DNA of 60,743 nucleotides from Bacteriovoracales bacterium (GCA_028346125.1 JAOMEV010000013.1:1-60743); one strand, 5' to 3'; shown: positions 45,069 through 56,947, numbered from the stretch's first letter. Numbers and translations are program-made. The notes: a model not told the origin generated them from the letters alone.

Positions 45069-48000
45069 CTATAAGCAATTTTTTTCTAACCAATTATTTC
45101 GTTCTTTAATATTTTCAGAGTGTTTAAAACCTAAGCTTTCATCATACATATAGGGGATCACCCCATCTTTGCAAAATCCCGTCTCATTTTTTTTAGTATT
45201 CCAATAATCACAAATATAAAACAGATCGTTTCCGATAATCTTAATTATTTCTGATGCCTTTTTGTTCTGACAGTAATCTTTTTTATCAGTAAGCCTTTTT
45301 AAATCCTCTTCATCCATAACCATGGGACAATGATCGATGATCCATTTATTTCTTCTTTCTCTATTTTCTTTTTTCATTCCAATAATTTTCACATAGGGAA
45401 CGACGCCTCTTTTACATCGACCATCCTCGTCACGTCTTCTTATCCTAGAGCATAAAATGTGATCTTCTAAATTTTTACGATCTAAATAAAGAATTAATTC
45501 ATCCGCGGTCTTACCCATGCAATCTCTTGTTTTAGTACTAGACCATTTTTTCAAACTTTTTAATTTTGTTTTATGATAGACAGGTTTGGCCCTAAAGTAA
45601 TAACTAGAGACATCACCATAATGGATACCATCTTCCGTAGCAGCGACAGAAATTCTATATTTGTTTCCTATAAATCCAAATTTATAAAACTTTATTTTTT
45701 CGGCCAGGGGATAAAGAAAATGTTTTTTATCATTAAGAAAAAAGACAATTGAGTTTAGACCTTTTACAAAACGATTTTTTTCATTTTCGACTACCAAAGT
45801 CTTAAGGCCTCTATTATTAAAAAAACCCGTTAAATTTTTCAAATCAAGATTAAAAAATACTTTTTTAGGAATCTTTTCTAAATTGAAATTGATTTTCAAA
45901 TAGGCCTGCCCAATAATTTTAGCATTAACTCCACTGGTGGAGATCCCTTTAAAACTTGGCCGATAGTTATCAAAACTCCTGCTAACATTTGTTGCTGTAG
46001 GATCACTCCATGCGGTAGTTTCTCCAACTAACAAGCTATTTTCCTTTCCAAGAAGGTCACTTCTAAAATGGCCCTTGATTGAAACTTTCTGATTGACCAA
46101 AACAAGCCTTAAAACCCTCACCATCTCTGGTCCATAATCTCCGCTTTCAAAAAACTTTCCCAAAGCACTTGATATTTTTTCAGGATTATTTTGAAAATCC
46201 TTTAACTTTTTCCACCGGCTGTGTTTAATCATTGCAATAATAATATCGTCCTTTTCTGGTAAGCGAGTGCCTAAAGCAGTTACCGGAATAGTAAGTCCGT
46301 AAACGGCAAGTCTCGCCGCCACCCATTTGGCCCGTCCCTTTTTCGCATCCCAGCCTTTACCTTCGGCACCAAAGGCCTTAATAAGAACCGGCCACATCTT
46401 TTCCTCCGGGTATTTAATTAATTGGTAGAGCCCCTTTCTTTTCATTTTAAGGGAATAACTAAGATTAAGTTTTCCCAAACTTCCTTTTAAAAAAAGGTCT
46501 TTTCCAGAAACAGTTGGCGGAAGGGGTAAAAATTCTTGTTTATCAATGGCCATTTCAATTTCGTTAACATACCTCACATACCTTCTTGCCGGGATAAAAT
46601 CGTCCCTGTAAGAGGCCCTTACCAAAAGAGTTAATGAATCTTCCGGTTTTGACGTTTTATTAAAAGTATTAAGATTGGCATTAATGGTAAAACGATGACT
46701 TCTATTTTTATGAAAAGCAAAAAGAATTTTTAAATTATTCTTAGAAATCACATCGGTTTCAAAATATTTATGGATGACACCATCAATTTTTATCCACTTA
46801 TAGGTATCATTAAAAGTTTTATTGTTATCAAGCTCCAAAAGAAATAACTTAACCATTTTCTGAGCACTTCGTCTTTTAGATTTTTCCTTTTTTGTGAATA
46901 GCCTTTTGACCGACCTTTTTGACTCATTTTTACCAATGCTCTTAAAGTAAGAGTCACTACTATAAGTATCAGCAAGAGTCATATCCCCTCTCGAGGCCAT
47001 GAGGTAGGCATCCCTACCCTGCTGTATATTGAGATTAAACCTATAGGCAATGTCATAAAAGTTTACATGAGACTTGCTAACCTGAAACCGGTAAGGTTTA
47101 AGCTGGACGATACCACCGAGAGTTGTCCAGACAATATTTCCATCGAGAGTAATCCATTTATGAAGGGGAGTTACAGCACTACTTCCCATACCAAAAGTGC
47201 CTCCGATGCTTCTTAACCTTGTTAATTTAAGCCTTACGAAGTTATCATTTTTTTTCTGAGGAGCTTCTTTGAGAACAGAAATTTGATGTTTTCCACTAAT
47301 CGAAAAATTTATATCTGCCCCATGGACACTAAGAATTGAAAGGTAGCCGGTTGGGTCCAGAGATGTCCCAAAGCTTGCGCCCAGAACAACCCCTCCCGAA
47401 AGGGCATAAGAAATAATTTCATTTTTTTCCATCCTGTTAACAGACTTCAATGTAATGGGAAGTCTGAAGGCCTGAGAAATAGGATTCCATAATTTTCCTA
47501 AATAAGCTTCTCTTATAGCATTTTTTTCTGGCATATATTTAGAAAGCCTAGGCATAAAGTTTAAATATTTTTCATTTTTCTTTCCAACGGTATTACTCTT
47601 TTCATTAATAAAATTTTTTTTAGCTTTTTCTTTCTTAATCTTATCGAGGTAAAAGTTTTTAACTTTTTTAAGCGGAAGAATTGTACTGTATTTTTCGCTG
47701 CCAACATGTCTTATATTAAAAACTTCAAAACTAAATCGAGGTCCCCCTCCAAACTGTGCTGTAAAAAAAGGAATTCCAACAAATTTTGCGTAGGTAGAAG
47801 GAGAAATATTAAAAGTCATCCTATCCACGACGGAATAGGTCCCTCGAACATTTTTATTGTCAATAACTTTTCTGTTCAAATTCATTGATATTCCGGCAGT
47901 AACAGGAAGCTCTGACATAACTGAAGGAGCATCAAATGTTTCAGAATAAAGCCCGAAACTTTCGCCCTGTGAGGCACCTAACTCTTGAAATAAAAAAAGA

Positions 48001-48239
48001 GCCAAGTCCTCTTGCTTTGTTAGAAGATCAATTTCGTTACCAATATCCCCTACGACATTATTCCAACCGACGTAGGCCTCATCCTGCGCTTCGAGACGTT
48101 TCTTCCTAGAGAACCTTTCCTGTATTTTTTCCAGGCCAGCTCTAAACCTTTTACCAAGTCTAGATTTTCCATCGTCTTCCCCACTGACATTTAAGGTCAA
48201 AAAAAAGGGCAAACAAAAGATAAGACATCCTCTAAGCAT
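45069..48239 (-). CDS. Large secreted protein of unknown function with twin cysteine modules
   Basis: 1056 residues with a signal peptide (LRGCLIFCLPFFLTLNVSG). Not recognised. The long middle is rich in alternating strands (for example LNRKVIDNKN, RFSFEVFNIRHVG, ISYALSGGVVLGASFGTSL), suggesting a beta-rich surface or outer-membrane-associated protein. The last 130 residues contain two similar modules of about 65 residues: each has a Cys near the start, a second after about 25 residues, then G(R/F)CK(R/D)GV(V/I)PY and a final (R/E)RNxW..xxC. A helical basic stretch follows the signal peptide. ATG 48239 follows a weak GGAGCG. The upstream neighbour on the same strand is a secreted hydrolase. 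Confidence 0.7.
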   Translation of the reverse strand: MLRGCLIFCLPFFLTLNVSGEDDGKSRLGKRFRAGLEKIQERFSRKKRLEAQDEAYVGWNNVVGDIGNEIDLLTKQEDLALFLFQELGASQGESFGLYSETFDAPSVMSELPVTAGISMNLNRKVIDNKNVRGTYSVVDRMTFNISPSTYAKFVGIPFFTAQFGGGPRFSFEVFNIRHVGSEKYSTILPLKKVKNFYLDKIKKEKAKKNFINEKSNTVGKKNEKYLNFMPRLSKYMPEKNAIREAYLGKLWNPISQAFRLPITLKSVNRMEKNEIISYALSGGVVLGASFGTSLDPTGYLSILSVHGADINFSISGKHQISVLKEAPQKKNDNFVRLKLTRLRSIGGTFGMGSSAVTPLHKWITLDGNIVWTTLGGIVQLKPYRFQVSKSHVNFYDIAYRFNLNIQQGRDAYLMASRGDMTLADTYSSDSYFKSIGKNESKRSVKRLFTKKEKSKRRSAQKMVKLFLLELDNNKTFNDTYKWIKIDGVIHKYFETDVISKNNLKILFAFHKNRSHRFTINANLNTFNKTSKPEDSLTLLVRASYRDDFIPARRYVRYVNEIEMAIDKQEFLPLPPTVSGKDLFLKGSLGKLNLSYSLKMKRKGLYQLIKYPEEKMWPVLIKAFGAEGKGWDAKKGRAKWVAARLAVYGLTIPVTALGTRLPEKDDIIIAMIKHSRWKKLKDFQNNPEKISSALGKFFESGDYGPEMVRVLRLVLVNQKVSIKGHFRSDLLGKENSLLVGETTAWSDPTATNVSRSFDNYRPSFKGISTSGVNAKIIGQAYLKINFNLEKIPKKVFFNLDLKNLTGFFNNRGLKTLVVENEKNRFVKGLNSIVFFLNDKKHFLYPLAEKIKFYKFGFIGNKYRISVAATEDGIHYGDVSSYYFRAKPVYHKTKLKSLKKWSSTKTRDCMGKTADELILYLDRKNLEDHILCSRIRRRDEDGRCKRGVVPYVKIIGMKKENRERRNKWIIDHCPMVMDEEDLKRLTDKKDYCQNKKASEIIKIIGNDLFYICDYWNTKKNETGFCKDGVIPYMYDESLGFKHSENIKERNNWLEKNCL

Positions 48240-48342
48240 GGACGCTCCAAACGAACAAACCGATAAAACTATTATAACGCAATTCTAAGAAGTTATTTTT
48301 TTAGAAGAGGCTTTGGAAAGAACACCAAAACCTCCCTATAGT

Positions 48343-49620
48343 TTATTTAACTTGAAGTCGATCTTTGAAAAATTTATTTATACTTTCTCTATGAAGAAGA
48401 TCCTTAATGATCGCGACAAAATGTTCTCCAACTTCCCACCTGGAATTACCTTTTTTACAAGATGCCCCAAAGGCCCTCTCCAAGTCTCGCTGATTCTTTG
48501 TAGGTACAGCTGAGTCACCTTCTGTGAAAACTAAATAAACATCCTTTGGATCTTTAAGATGGGCAAAGCGAACTGGATCATAGCTAAATGCCTTTTGCAT
48601 AACTTTAAAATACTCTTCTTTTGTCGCTATTTTTTCTTCCTTCATTCTATATTTTCTGTAGAGTGAGGCCACTGCCTGCTTGGAGTTAGTTAATATCTCA
48701 GCAAAATTACCTCCCCCAACGGCCAAAGAAAGTGCCTTAATATCCTTGTTAACAGTAAAGGCCAAGGAAGCAAAAATTCCTCCTAAGCTAAAACCAAAAA
48801 TGCCTATTTTATTCCTATCAACACTCTGAGCTGAAACCATATACTCAATAAGTCTATGAACGTCCCCCATAGACCTTACCATCGTTCTAGGAAGGTTGCT
48901 GGTGTGTTGGAAGGGACTCACAAATTTAAACCCACCTAATTCAAGAATAACGACTTTAAAACCATGCTTAACATAACGTGCGGCCATACCAATATCAAAA
49001 GGGGAAATACCATAAACAGGAGGCATGATAATCAAAAGAGGTCTTTTTTCATTTTTCCATTTTCTGCTTGAATAAACATAAAACTTTGTCATTCCAAATG
49101 CTTCATTTGTATTATCCACACCGAGGTTATTGTGATTAACATACCGCAAATTAACTGTTTTCTTTTCAATGTTAAAAATATTCTCTTTCTCCACTTTATC
49201 CATAGGTTTAATAAGTTGAAACTTACCAATCCTTCTTTTGAGCCTTGTCATAAGATCTGCCACTTTTGTTTTATTCAGTTTTTTTCCGATCGTTGACTCT
49301 TTAATTTTCTTATTTAAGGACTCAACGCCAGAAATAACTTTTTTGGACACATATTGCCCCCCTTTTTTCGTGGCCGCATAAAGCTTTGATCCTAAAGAAA
49401 TATCAACACTATGAACCACCCATTTTTTCTTATATTCGAAGTTCAAAACCGCCATCTTTTTCCTAAGACTCTCACCTTTATAAGGCTTTGGTGTATTACA
49501 AAGAAATCCTTTTGGGCACTTATCAATTGGATTCTCTGGGCACCCTTTTACTTCAGCATAAAGACTAAAGCCCCATAAGAAAAACATAGAGAAAAGTAAG
49601 GACACAATTATCTTCTTCAT
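48343..49620 (-). CDS. Secreted alpha/beta hydrolase (dienelactone-hydrolase-like)
   Basis: 425 residues with a signal peptide (KKIIVSLLFSMFFLWGFSLYA). The C-terminal domain contains LIIMPPVYGISPFDIG, VVILELGG and the nucleophile elbow GFSLGG with Ser278; FTEGDSAVPT supplies the acid and GEHFVAII the likely His. The N-terminal 150 residues are basic and helical and not part of the fold. Substrate unknown. Cotranscription with the 1056-residue secreted protein downstream is possible (103 bases apart). Confidence 0.85.
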   Translation of the reverse strand: MKKIIVSLLFSMFFLWGFSLYAEVKGCPENPIDKCPKGFLCNTPKPYKGESLRKKMAVLNFEYKKKWVVHSVDISLGSKLYAATKKGGQYVSKKVISGVESLNKKIKESTIGKKLNKTKVADLMTRLKRRIGKFQLIKPMDKVEKENIFNIEKKTVNLRYVNHNNLGVDNTNEAFGMTKFYVYSSRKWKNEKRPLLIIMPPVYGISPFDIGMAARYVKHGFKVVILELGGFKFVSPFQHTSNLPRTMVRSMGDVHRLIEYMVSAQSVDRNKIGIFGFSLGGIFASLAFTVNKDIKALSLAVGGGNFAEILTNSKQAVASLYRKYRMKEEKIATKEEYFKVMQKAFSYDPVRFAHLKDPKDVYLVFTEGDSAVPTKNQRDLERAFGASCKKGNSRWEVGEHFVAIIKDLLHRESINKFFKDRLQVK

Positions 49621-49930
49621 CTTCTATTTCTCCTATTTCAATTAAAAACTTTTACCACCTCATTATAATGGTAAATTTTCCATTCTCATTTTTTTTTATC
49701 AAATATCGCATTTAACCAAACTAAATTCATCCCCTAATAAACTAGAATTGTTTTCATAAACAAAAATTTTTACTTAGTTGTAAAAAATAGATTTTAATTA
49801 ACTTCAAAAAAACAAAAAAAACTTATTAATACAGTCGTTTTTTTTTCAATTTTAAAAATTAATTTCAATTACTGTTAGAATATTACGATAAGTTTTGCAG
49901 TATTTTTATTTCACAAAAAGGGAGGACGTA
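49621..49930. other. 310-base AT-rich intergenic region
   Basis: Between the divergent secreted hydrolase and the solute-binding protein. It consists of A/T tracts with little other structure, such as runs of seven to nine T or A around 49690 and 49840. No gene or RNA recognised; it must hold both promoters. Confidence 0.5.
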
Positions 49931-50749
49931 GTGAAAATTATTTTAAGTTTATTTTTACTTGTAGGATTTATGAGTGCAACAGCTTACTCTAAGACTTATG
50001 TGGTAGGTGTAGAGAATATTGAGTATTACCCCAACTACAACACAACCAAAGGTAAGTATTCAGCAAGTGCTGGTAAAGAAATTCTTGATGCCTTTGCCAA
50101 GCATGCTGGAATAACACTTAAGTATAAGCCTTACCCTGTTGCGAGACTCTTCAAGACGATGTTCAAAAAGAAAAACAAGCTTGACTTTAAATTTCCTGAT
50201 CACCCTTACTGGAAAGGTGATTTAAAGCATAAGTTTTGTAAGTCAAGAGGTTTCAAGCCGACTGACAATGGTGCTCTTAACAAGCTTGATCCAAAATGTG
50301 TACTTTTCTCTGATTATGCTTTCCAGTACATCGATGGAGTCATGGTTAAAAAAGAAAACCTTGGTAAAGGTGTTAAGGCCATTAAAAAACTTGGTTTCAT
50401 TAGAGGGTTTACGGCCTGGGATTACTACAAGCAAATTTATGTAGACAAAACAATTAAAGGTGTTGAAGCGAACAACTTTCAAGGCCTCTTGAAGCAAATT
50501 AACAAAAACAGAATCAGTGGTGGTTATATGTCTATCTCTGGAGGACAGTATGGATTAAGCCAAATTGGGCTTAAAGGACAAGTTGTTTACGATCCTTCTC
50601 TGCCTAAAACAGAATCAGGTTATGGTATGTCAACATGGAAGCACCATGATGTCATCGCCAAGTTTAACCAGTTCCTTAAAGACAAAAAGAGTGAACTTGA
50701 CGTCATTAGAAAGAAATACGGCGTTTACGGTCTTTATAAGAAAAAGTAA
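49931..50749 (+). CDS. Periplasmic solute-binding protein (SBP family 3-like)
   Basis: 272 residues from GTG 49931, chosen because GGGAGG lies just upstream; the longer frame from TTG 49895 has no such site and would spoil the signal peptide (KIILSLFLLVGFMSATAYS). The mature protein begins KTYVVGVENIEYYPNY and shows the two-lobe layout of amino-acid-binding proteins, including FSDYAFQYIDGVMVKKENL and a final KFNQFLKDKKSELDVIRKKYG helix. No permease or ATPase genes are adjacent, so it may act as an orphan sensor or use a distant transporter. A strong terminator follows. Confidence 0.8.
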   Translation: MKIILSLFLLVGFMSATAYSKTYVVGVENIEYYPNYNTTKGKYSASAGKEILDAFAKHAGITLKYKPYPVARLFKTMFKKKNKLDFKFPDHPYWKGDLKHKFCKSRGFKPTDNGALNKLDPKCVLFSDYAFQYIDGVMVKKENLGKGVKAIKKLGFIRGFTAWDYYKQIYVDKTIKGVEANNFQGLLKQINKNRISGGYMSISGGQYGLSQIGLKGQVVYDPSLPKTESGYGMSTWKHHDVIAKFNQFLKDKKSELDVIRKKYGVYGLYKKK

Positions 50750-50767
50750 CAAACATCAAAAAAAATG

Positions 50768-50793
50768 GGGCCGCTTATGCGGCCCTTTTTTTT
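50768..50793. terminator. Bidirectional rho-independent terminator
   Basis: GGGCCGC (50768-50774) and GCGGCCC (50779-50785) form a 7-bp GC stem with a TTAT loop, followed by eight T on the plus strand. On the minus strand a run of eight T begins two bases after the stem. It serves the convergent solute-binding protein and dihydropyrimidinase genes. Confidence 0.93.
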
Positions 50794-50801
50794 GTCAAAA
50801 A

Positions 50802-52698
<1,897 letters not shown>

Positions 52699-53778
52699 AT
52701 GAGTTTACTGGTGACCATTGTTGCGTCTCTATTTATATCGTTAACCAATGCTACAAAGGCGATTTCATCGGAGAAATTGTTCAATGTAGTGACTAGTGAC
52801 CCTTCCGCAGATAAGCGTGCCGTGGCCTTTGTCGATACCGTCACCGGTAAGGATAGAATCGTTGAAGTTAATATGTCTGGTGAAGTCGTTTGGGAATGGA
52901 AGTTTCCGGATAAATTAATAAGTAAAAGACGTAGGCATATATGCAAAGGAGCGGATATCAAATACCTGCATTCAAGTGATGAAATATTATTTATTATACC
53001 TCGATCGGGCGCCTACATAGTCAATAGAGCAGGAAATTATAAAACCGTTATTGAAGATGACAAAATAACTCACGACATAGACTTACTTCCTAATGGAAAT
53101 TTTATTTATACGAGAGGCTTTGTAAATAAAGGTGATGATGAAGTGCGAGAAATAACACCTTCAGGTAAGGTTATTTGGAAGTGGTCTCACGCAAAGTATT
53201 TTCCAAATAGAAAATTGTTTCTTAAAGTTTTATCCAATAGGAGAAAAAGAAAAAATCTGAAATCTGATGGAATTGATTGGGCACATGTTAATGGTGTCGA
53301 AAGATACAAAAATGGAAATACGCTAATTTCACTCCGTAATTTTAATATGTTTGTTCTTGTCGGTCCTGATAGTAATCCAATAAAAACATTTCAAAATATC
53401 TCCTTCGTGCATGAACCTCATAAAACAACATTTGGATATATTGCCGCAGATCGATTCGCTAAGAAAGGACATCTTCTTCACTCGATTATCAAAATTACAA
53501 ATGAAGGAAAGCGTACAAAACTTCTTAAAGGCCAATTCAAGACGGTTCGTGGAATCGAGTCATTGCCAAGTGGTCGGTTTAATATCACTTCTGTAGGGAA
53601 TGTGTTTGAGATTAATTCAGAGGGTAAGATATTCCAACAGATGCATTTAAAAATAATGAAAGAAGATACTGAACGTAATTTGAATCGTCGTACTAAGTCA
53701 GTCCGTAAAATTTTTAACAAAGGTAGGTGCAGGCCATTAAATCTATATAAAGTTGCAAAAACCAAATTATATAAATGA
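52699..53778 (+). CDS. Exported arylsulfotransferase-like beta-propeller protein
   Basis: 359 residues from ATG 52699, chosen because AGGAGG lies six bases upstream and a signal peptide (SLLVTIVASLFISLTNATKA) then follows; the frame extends 46 codons further upstream without support. The repeated pattern of V-x-W-E-W blades, HDIDLLPNGNFIY and the segment DGIDWAHVNGVERY followed by NTLISLRNFN match the bacterial arylsulfotransferase (ASST) family. Those enzymes move sulfate between phenols through a catalytic His. Whether it is active cannot be told. Codon use includes more CGT and fewer GGCC than the neighbours, so transfer is possible. Confidence 0.72.
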   Translation: MSLLVTIVASLFISLTNATKAISSEKLFNVVTSDPSADKRAVAFVDTVTGKDRIVEVNMSGEVVWEWKFPDKLISKRRRHICKGADIKYLHSSDEILFIIPRSGAYIVNRAGNYKTVIEDDKITHDIDLLPNGNFIYTRGFVNKGDDEVREITPSGKVIWKWSHAKYFPNRKLFLKVLSNRRKRKNLKSDGIDWAHVNGVERYKNGNTLISLRNFNMFVLVGPDSNPIKTFQNISFVHEPHKTTFGYIAADRFAKKGHLLHSIIKITNEGKRTKLLKGQFKTVRGIESLPSGRFNITSVGNVFEINSEGKIFQQMHLKIMKEDTERNLNRRTKSVRKIFNKGRCRPLNLYKVAKTKLYK

Positions 53779-54009
53779 ATTTAATTTTATTACGTGGGAA
53801 TAATCGAGATTATTTAGTTCACAATGTTAGTAAAAGTAAAAAAACCCTTCACTACATCATTAACAAGCTAAACAAAAGATATAGTTTCCCAAAAACTCGT
53901 TTACCGTCATTTTAATTTCTAAAATAAAAAATATTTCTTTAAAAAATTAATTAAGATTTTTTCTATTTGCTACGCAAAAAATACCCTAAAAGCATGCTAA
54001 AATCCAACA

Positions 54010-54852
54010 ATGAAAACAAAAAATATTATTCTTCTTATTCTCGTTCTCTTGTTATCTAGCTGTAAAAAGGAAAAACCAAAGCCCAAAGATTGTACTGACA
54101 ATACTTTTTGCGTTCTCTCAAAAATGCCTCTCATAAGTCAAGGAAGCACGGCACTTCCTGGTATTATAAGAAAGCTTTCGGGGAAAAGTGTTTATATGGA
54201 CACGGGGTGGTGTGCACCTACTTCTGTCGCAATGGGTATGGCAGGTTTGGTTAGGGAAACTAGCAACCGTGTAAAGTTTAATAATAAATTTGATCAATTT
54301 AGAAATTTCTCAAAAAAGTACACAATCTATACAAGAACAAAGCAATACGGTCCCAGCATCTACAAAGTTGGAGAGGATATGGGAACAATGTGGGAAGAGG
54401 GTGGTACTTATAGTCATCTAAAGTCGCGTGCCATTGGGGGTTACGAGAGTAAAATCGTTGCCAAAGGTTACACTAAAGGATTCAAAAGTATGTCAGTTGG
54501 AAAATGGAGTCCCACTACAAACCAAGATATCATTGATATTTTTCAACAAAGAAAGCCTTTTATGGCAGTCTCCTTTGGTACCTATAAACCCGGTGAAAAA
54601 TCCAAAGATCCCTGGAAAAGAGAAGGCGGTCATGCGCTTGTTATAAACGGCTATGAAGATGGCTACATTAAAATTTATGACCCCTGGGGAAAGATTTATA
54701 ACGTTAACCTCGTAAAGAGAACAGATAGAGCTTTAAAAAACAGAACCGAGGTAAGGCACGTTAGTGGAAGCAGGGGATTTGTTAACTCTTATAGTGGTAG
54801 AAAAACCAAAGTCATGTTTGATGGTTATGATTACCTTTATGTTCATAAATAG
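54010..54852 (+). CDS. C39-like cysteine peptidase lipoprotein
   Basis: 280 residues. The N-terminus (NIILLILVLLLSSC) is a lipobox with Cys18, so it is a membrane-anchored exported protein. The papain-like triad is visible: Cys68 in DTGWCAPTSVAMG, His208 in EGGHALVI and Asp224 in IYDPWGK, the pattern of the peptidase C39_2 family. It may process peptides or bacterial cell-envelope proteins; target unknown. It precedes a secreted phosphatase gene with a 57-base gap. Confidence 0.82.
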   Translation: MKTKNIILLILVLLLSSCKKEKPKPKDCTDNTFCVLSKMPLISQGSTALPGIIRKLSGKSVYMDTGWCAPTSVAMGMAGLVRETSNRVKFNNKFDQFRNFSKKYTIYTRTKQYGPSIYKVGEDMGTMWEEGGTYSHLKSRAIGGYESKIVAKGYTKGFKSMSVGKWSPTTNQDIIDIFQQRKPFMAVSFGTYKPGEKSKDPWKREGGHALVINGYEDGYIKIYDPWGKIYNVNLVKRTDRALKNRTEVRHVSGSRGFVNSYSGRKTKVMFDGYDYLYVHK

Positions 54853-54909
54853 AGCATCCTCATTAAATTCTTCTGGAAATATTGAGCTTTAACGTTTAGT
54901 TATAAGCTT

Positions 54910-55791
54910 ATGAAAAAATTAATCAAATACACCACAATTTTCTTTATGACTCTCTTCCCCTTGAAATCCTTTGGACTCCCTCCCATCGTTGCGATTGGGG
55001 ACCTTCATGGAGATTATTCACAAGCTTTAAAACTCCTTAAAAAGGCCGAAATAATTGACGACCAATCTCGATGGATCGGTGGGGACACTATTCTAGTCCA
55101 ACTTGGTGACCAAATAGACCGCGGAGCAGGGGACAAACAGATCATCGACCTTTTTGAGCATTTGAAAAATGAAGCGCCTAAATTTGGTGGAATGGTGCAT
55201 TCTTTAATTGGCAATCATGAGGCAATGAACGTCGACGGAAACTTTAAATACGTTTTTCCTGACAAAGCGTTTTATGATTTCGAAGATTTCTCAAGCACAG
55301 CGCCAAAAAATTATGTAGTAAAATACAGCGCCTACCAACAGGGCAGGTTCCATGCCTTCTTTCCAGGAGGTCATTATGCAAAGATTCTTTCCAATAGAAA
55401 GGCCATCCTCAAATTAGGACCATACATTTTTGTTCATGGCGGTGTCGTTCCAAAATATGCAAAACTTGGAATTGATCAATTAAACCAACAAATCTCCTAT
55501 TGGATGAAAGGAATAACAAAAAGACCAAGCTGGATTTCGGATTCTAAAGGACCTTTATGGGCGAGGTATTATTCAAAAAAAACGAATTCCTCTCATTGTA
55601 AAATGCTTAAAAAATCCCTCAAAATTTTAAAAGCAAAAATCATGTTTGTTGCTCACACCGTTCAAAGAAATGGAATTAATACGGCCTGTGATGGAAGAGT
55701 TGTTAGAACAGACACAGGAATTTCTTCATATTATGGAGGAAAAAAACAGGCAGTACGCATTCAAAATGGTGAACTCTCCATCATCAACTAA
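54910..55791 (+). CDS. Exported PPP-family (Shewanella-like) metallophosphatase
   Basis: 293 residues with a signal peptide (KKLIKYTTIFFMTLFPLKSFG). Metal-binding motifs are complete and in order: GDLHGD (30-35), GDQIDRG, GNHEAMN, HGGVVP and AHTVQ, the calcineurin-like PPP phosphatase pattern; the layout fits the Shewanella-like (SLP) branch, known to dephosphorylate phosphotyrosine or phosphoserine. An exported protein phosphatase is unusual and could act on prey or surface proteins. The 3' end overlaps the convergent lipoprotein gene by four bases. Confidence 0.9.
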   Translation: MKKLIKYTTIFFMTLFPLKSFGLPPIVAIGDLHGDYSQALKLLKKAEIIDDQSRWIGGDTILVQLGDQIDRGAGDKQIIDLFEHLKNEAPKFGGMVHSLIGNHEAMNVDGNFKYVFPDKAFYDFEDFSSTAPKNYVVKYSAYQQGRFHAFFPGGHYAKILSNRKAILKLGPYIFVHGGVVPKYAKLGIDQLNQQISYWMKGITKRPSWISDSKGPLWARYYSKKTNSSHCKMLKKSLKILKAKIMFVAHTVQRNGINTACDGRVVRTDTGISSYYGGKKQAVRIQNGELSIIN

Positions 55792-56645
55792 AAATCAATT
55801 TTGACCTTAAAGATTTTTCCTTCATAAGGTTTTCTATTGGCATCTTTGGCCGCAGTAATATAGAGGAAGTTATTACTGATGGATATATTTGTTGGGTATT
55901 TAAAATCAATATTGTAGGACTTATTTATTTTTCCATCTAAGCCTACCCTGTATACCTTTCCTCCCCCATACTGTGCCACAAATAAACTCTTATGTTGTTT
56001 TGAAAACTTAAGTCCATCGGGACCTAAATAAGGATCATTACCTACTTTGGGGAGATTAAGGAAAACTTTTTTATTCATCAGCGTCCCTTTTTTATAGTCG
56101 AAAGAAATTAAACGATTTTTTAAATGCTCAGAAACAATTACTTTATTAGAATTTTTGAGATAAGCAATGCCATTGGGATAATGAATGTTTTTTTTCAATG
56201 TTTTTATCTTTCCTTTGTAAAAAGAATTGACCTCTCCTGAAACTTCACTTTCGTTGTTAAACTCCCCTGAGGTTGTAAACAGAAAAATTTCTTTACTTAT
56301 TTTTCCAAAATCATTTGGCCCTTTTAATGATTTTTTTAAATCAAAAACAACTTCTTTTTTGGATTCAAGGTGAATTTTAACCAGGCGGTTTTCGTCGTAG
56401 CAGCTAACAAACAATGACTCTTCGCTAAGATAAAGAGATGCAGGACCACATCCCTTTCTTGACCAAAACTTTTCAATTTTTTTGGATTTTAAGTTTAATT
56501 TTTTAATATTGTTTTGTGAGTATTCCACGAAGAAGAGGTCACTCCCCCTAATGACAGGACCTTCGGGATAAAAGGTTTGATTAACAAGAACATTTTTTGA
56601 AGCACAGCCAAAAAATAAAAACGCATATAAGAATACTTTAAACAT
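55788..56645 (-). CDS. SMP-30/gluconolactonase-like lipoprotein
   Basis: 285 residues from ATG 56645, which has AAAGGGG just upstream; an in-frame ATG nine codons earlier has none. The N-terminus (FKVFLYAFLFFGC) is a lipobox, so the protein is anchored. The rest is a beta-propeller with blades such as NGIAYLKNSNKVIVSEHL and LGPDGLKFSKQHKSLFVAQYG, the pattern of the SMP-30/gluconolactonase and related families. Metal ligands are not obvious. Function unknown, possibly lactonase or a binding propeller. Confidence 0.75.
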   Translation of the reverse strand: MFKVFLYAFLFFGCASKNVLVNQTFYPEGPVIRGSDLFFVEYSQNNIKKLNLKSKKIEKFWSRKGCGPASLYLSEESLFVSCYDENRLVKIHLESKKEVVFDLKKSLKGPNDFGKISKEIFLFTTSGEFNNESEVSGEVNSFYKGKIKTLKKNIHYPNGIAYLKNSNKVIVSEHLKNRLISFDYKKGTLMNKKVFLNLPKVGNDPYLGPDGLKFSKQHKSLFVAQYGGGKVYRVGLDGKINKSYNIDFKYPTNISISNNFLYITAAKDANRKPYEGKIFKVKIDF

Positions 56646-56947
56646 TTTTTCCCCTTTGCGGCGTTCTAGCATAAAAATGTTTCCGATGCTCTATGCGTAG
56701 AGGCAATAACTTACTTGCAAGTAATTTTTTAATTTGTTATTTCCAGAGTCATTAAAAAAAAATCCTCACTCTCTGTTATCCCACGAGAGCTTTACTTGAA
56801 TTTATTTCAGAAAAATATGAAAGAAACTTAAGACTAATTCTTACAAGTGGAAAAAGTGCTGAATATTTAAAAAGGTAAACCTAATGCGAATAGTAAAGGT
56901 AACGAAAGTTTCCTACTATAGGGCAAACAATAAAAAGGCAGGAAATA

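Noticed and set aside
49112..49204. DnaA-box-like TTATCCACA and TTATCCATA about 80 bases apart
   Set aside because: Both lie inside the coding sequence of the secreted hydrolase, with no other origin features such as DNA-unwinding repeats or dnaN nearby; chance is the simplest reading.
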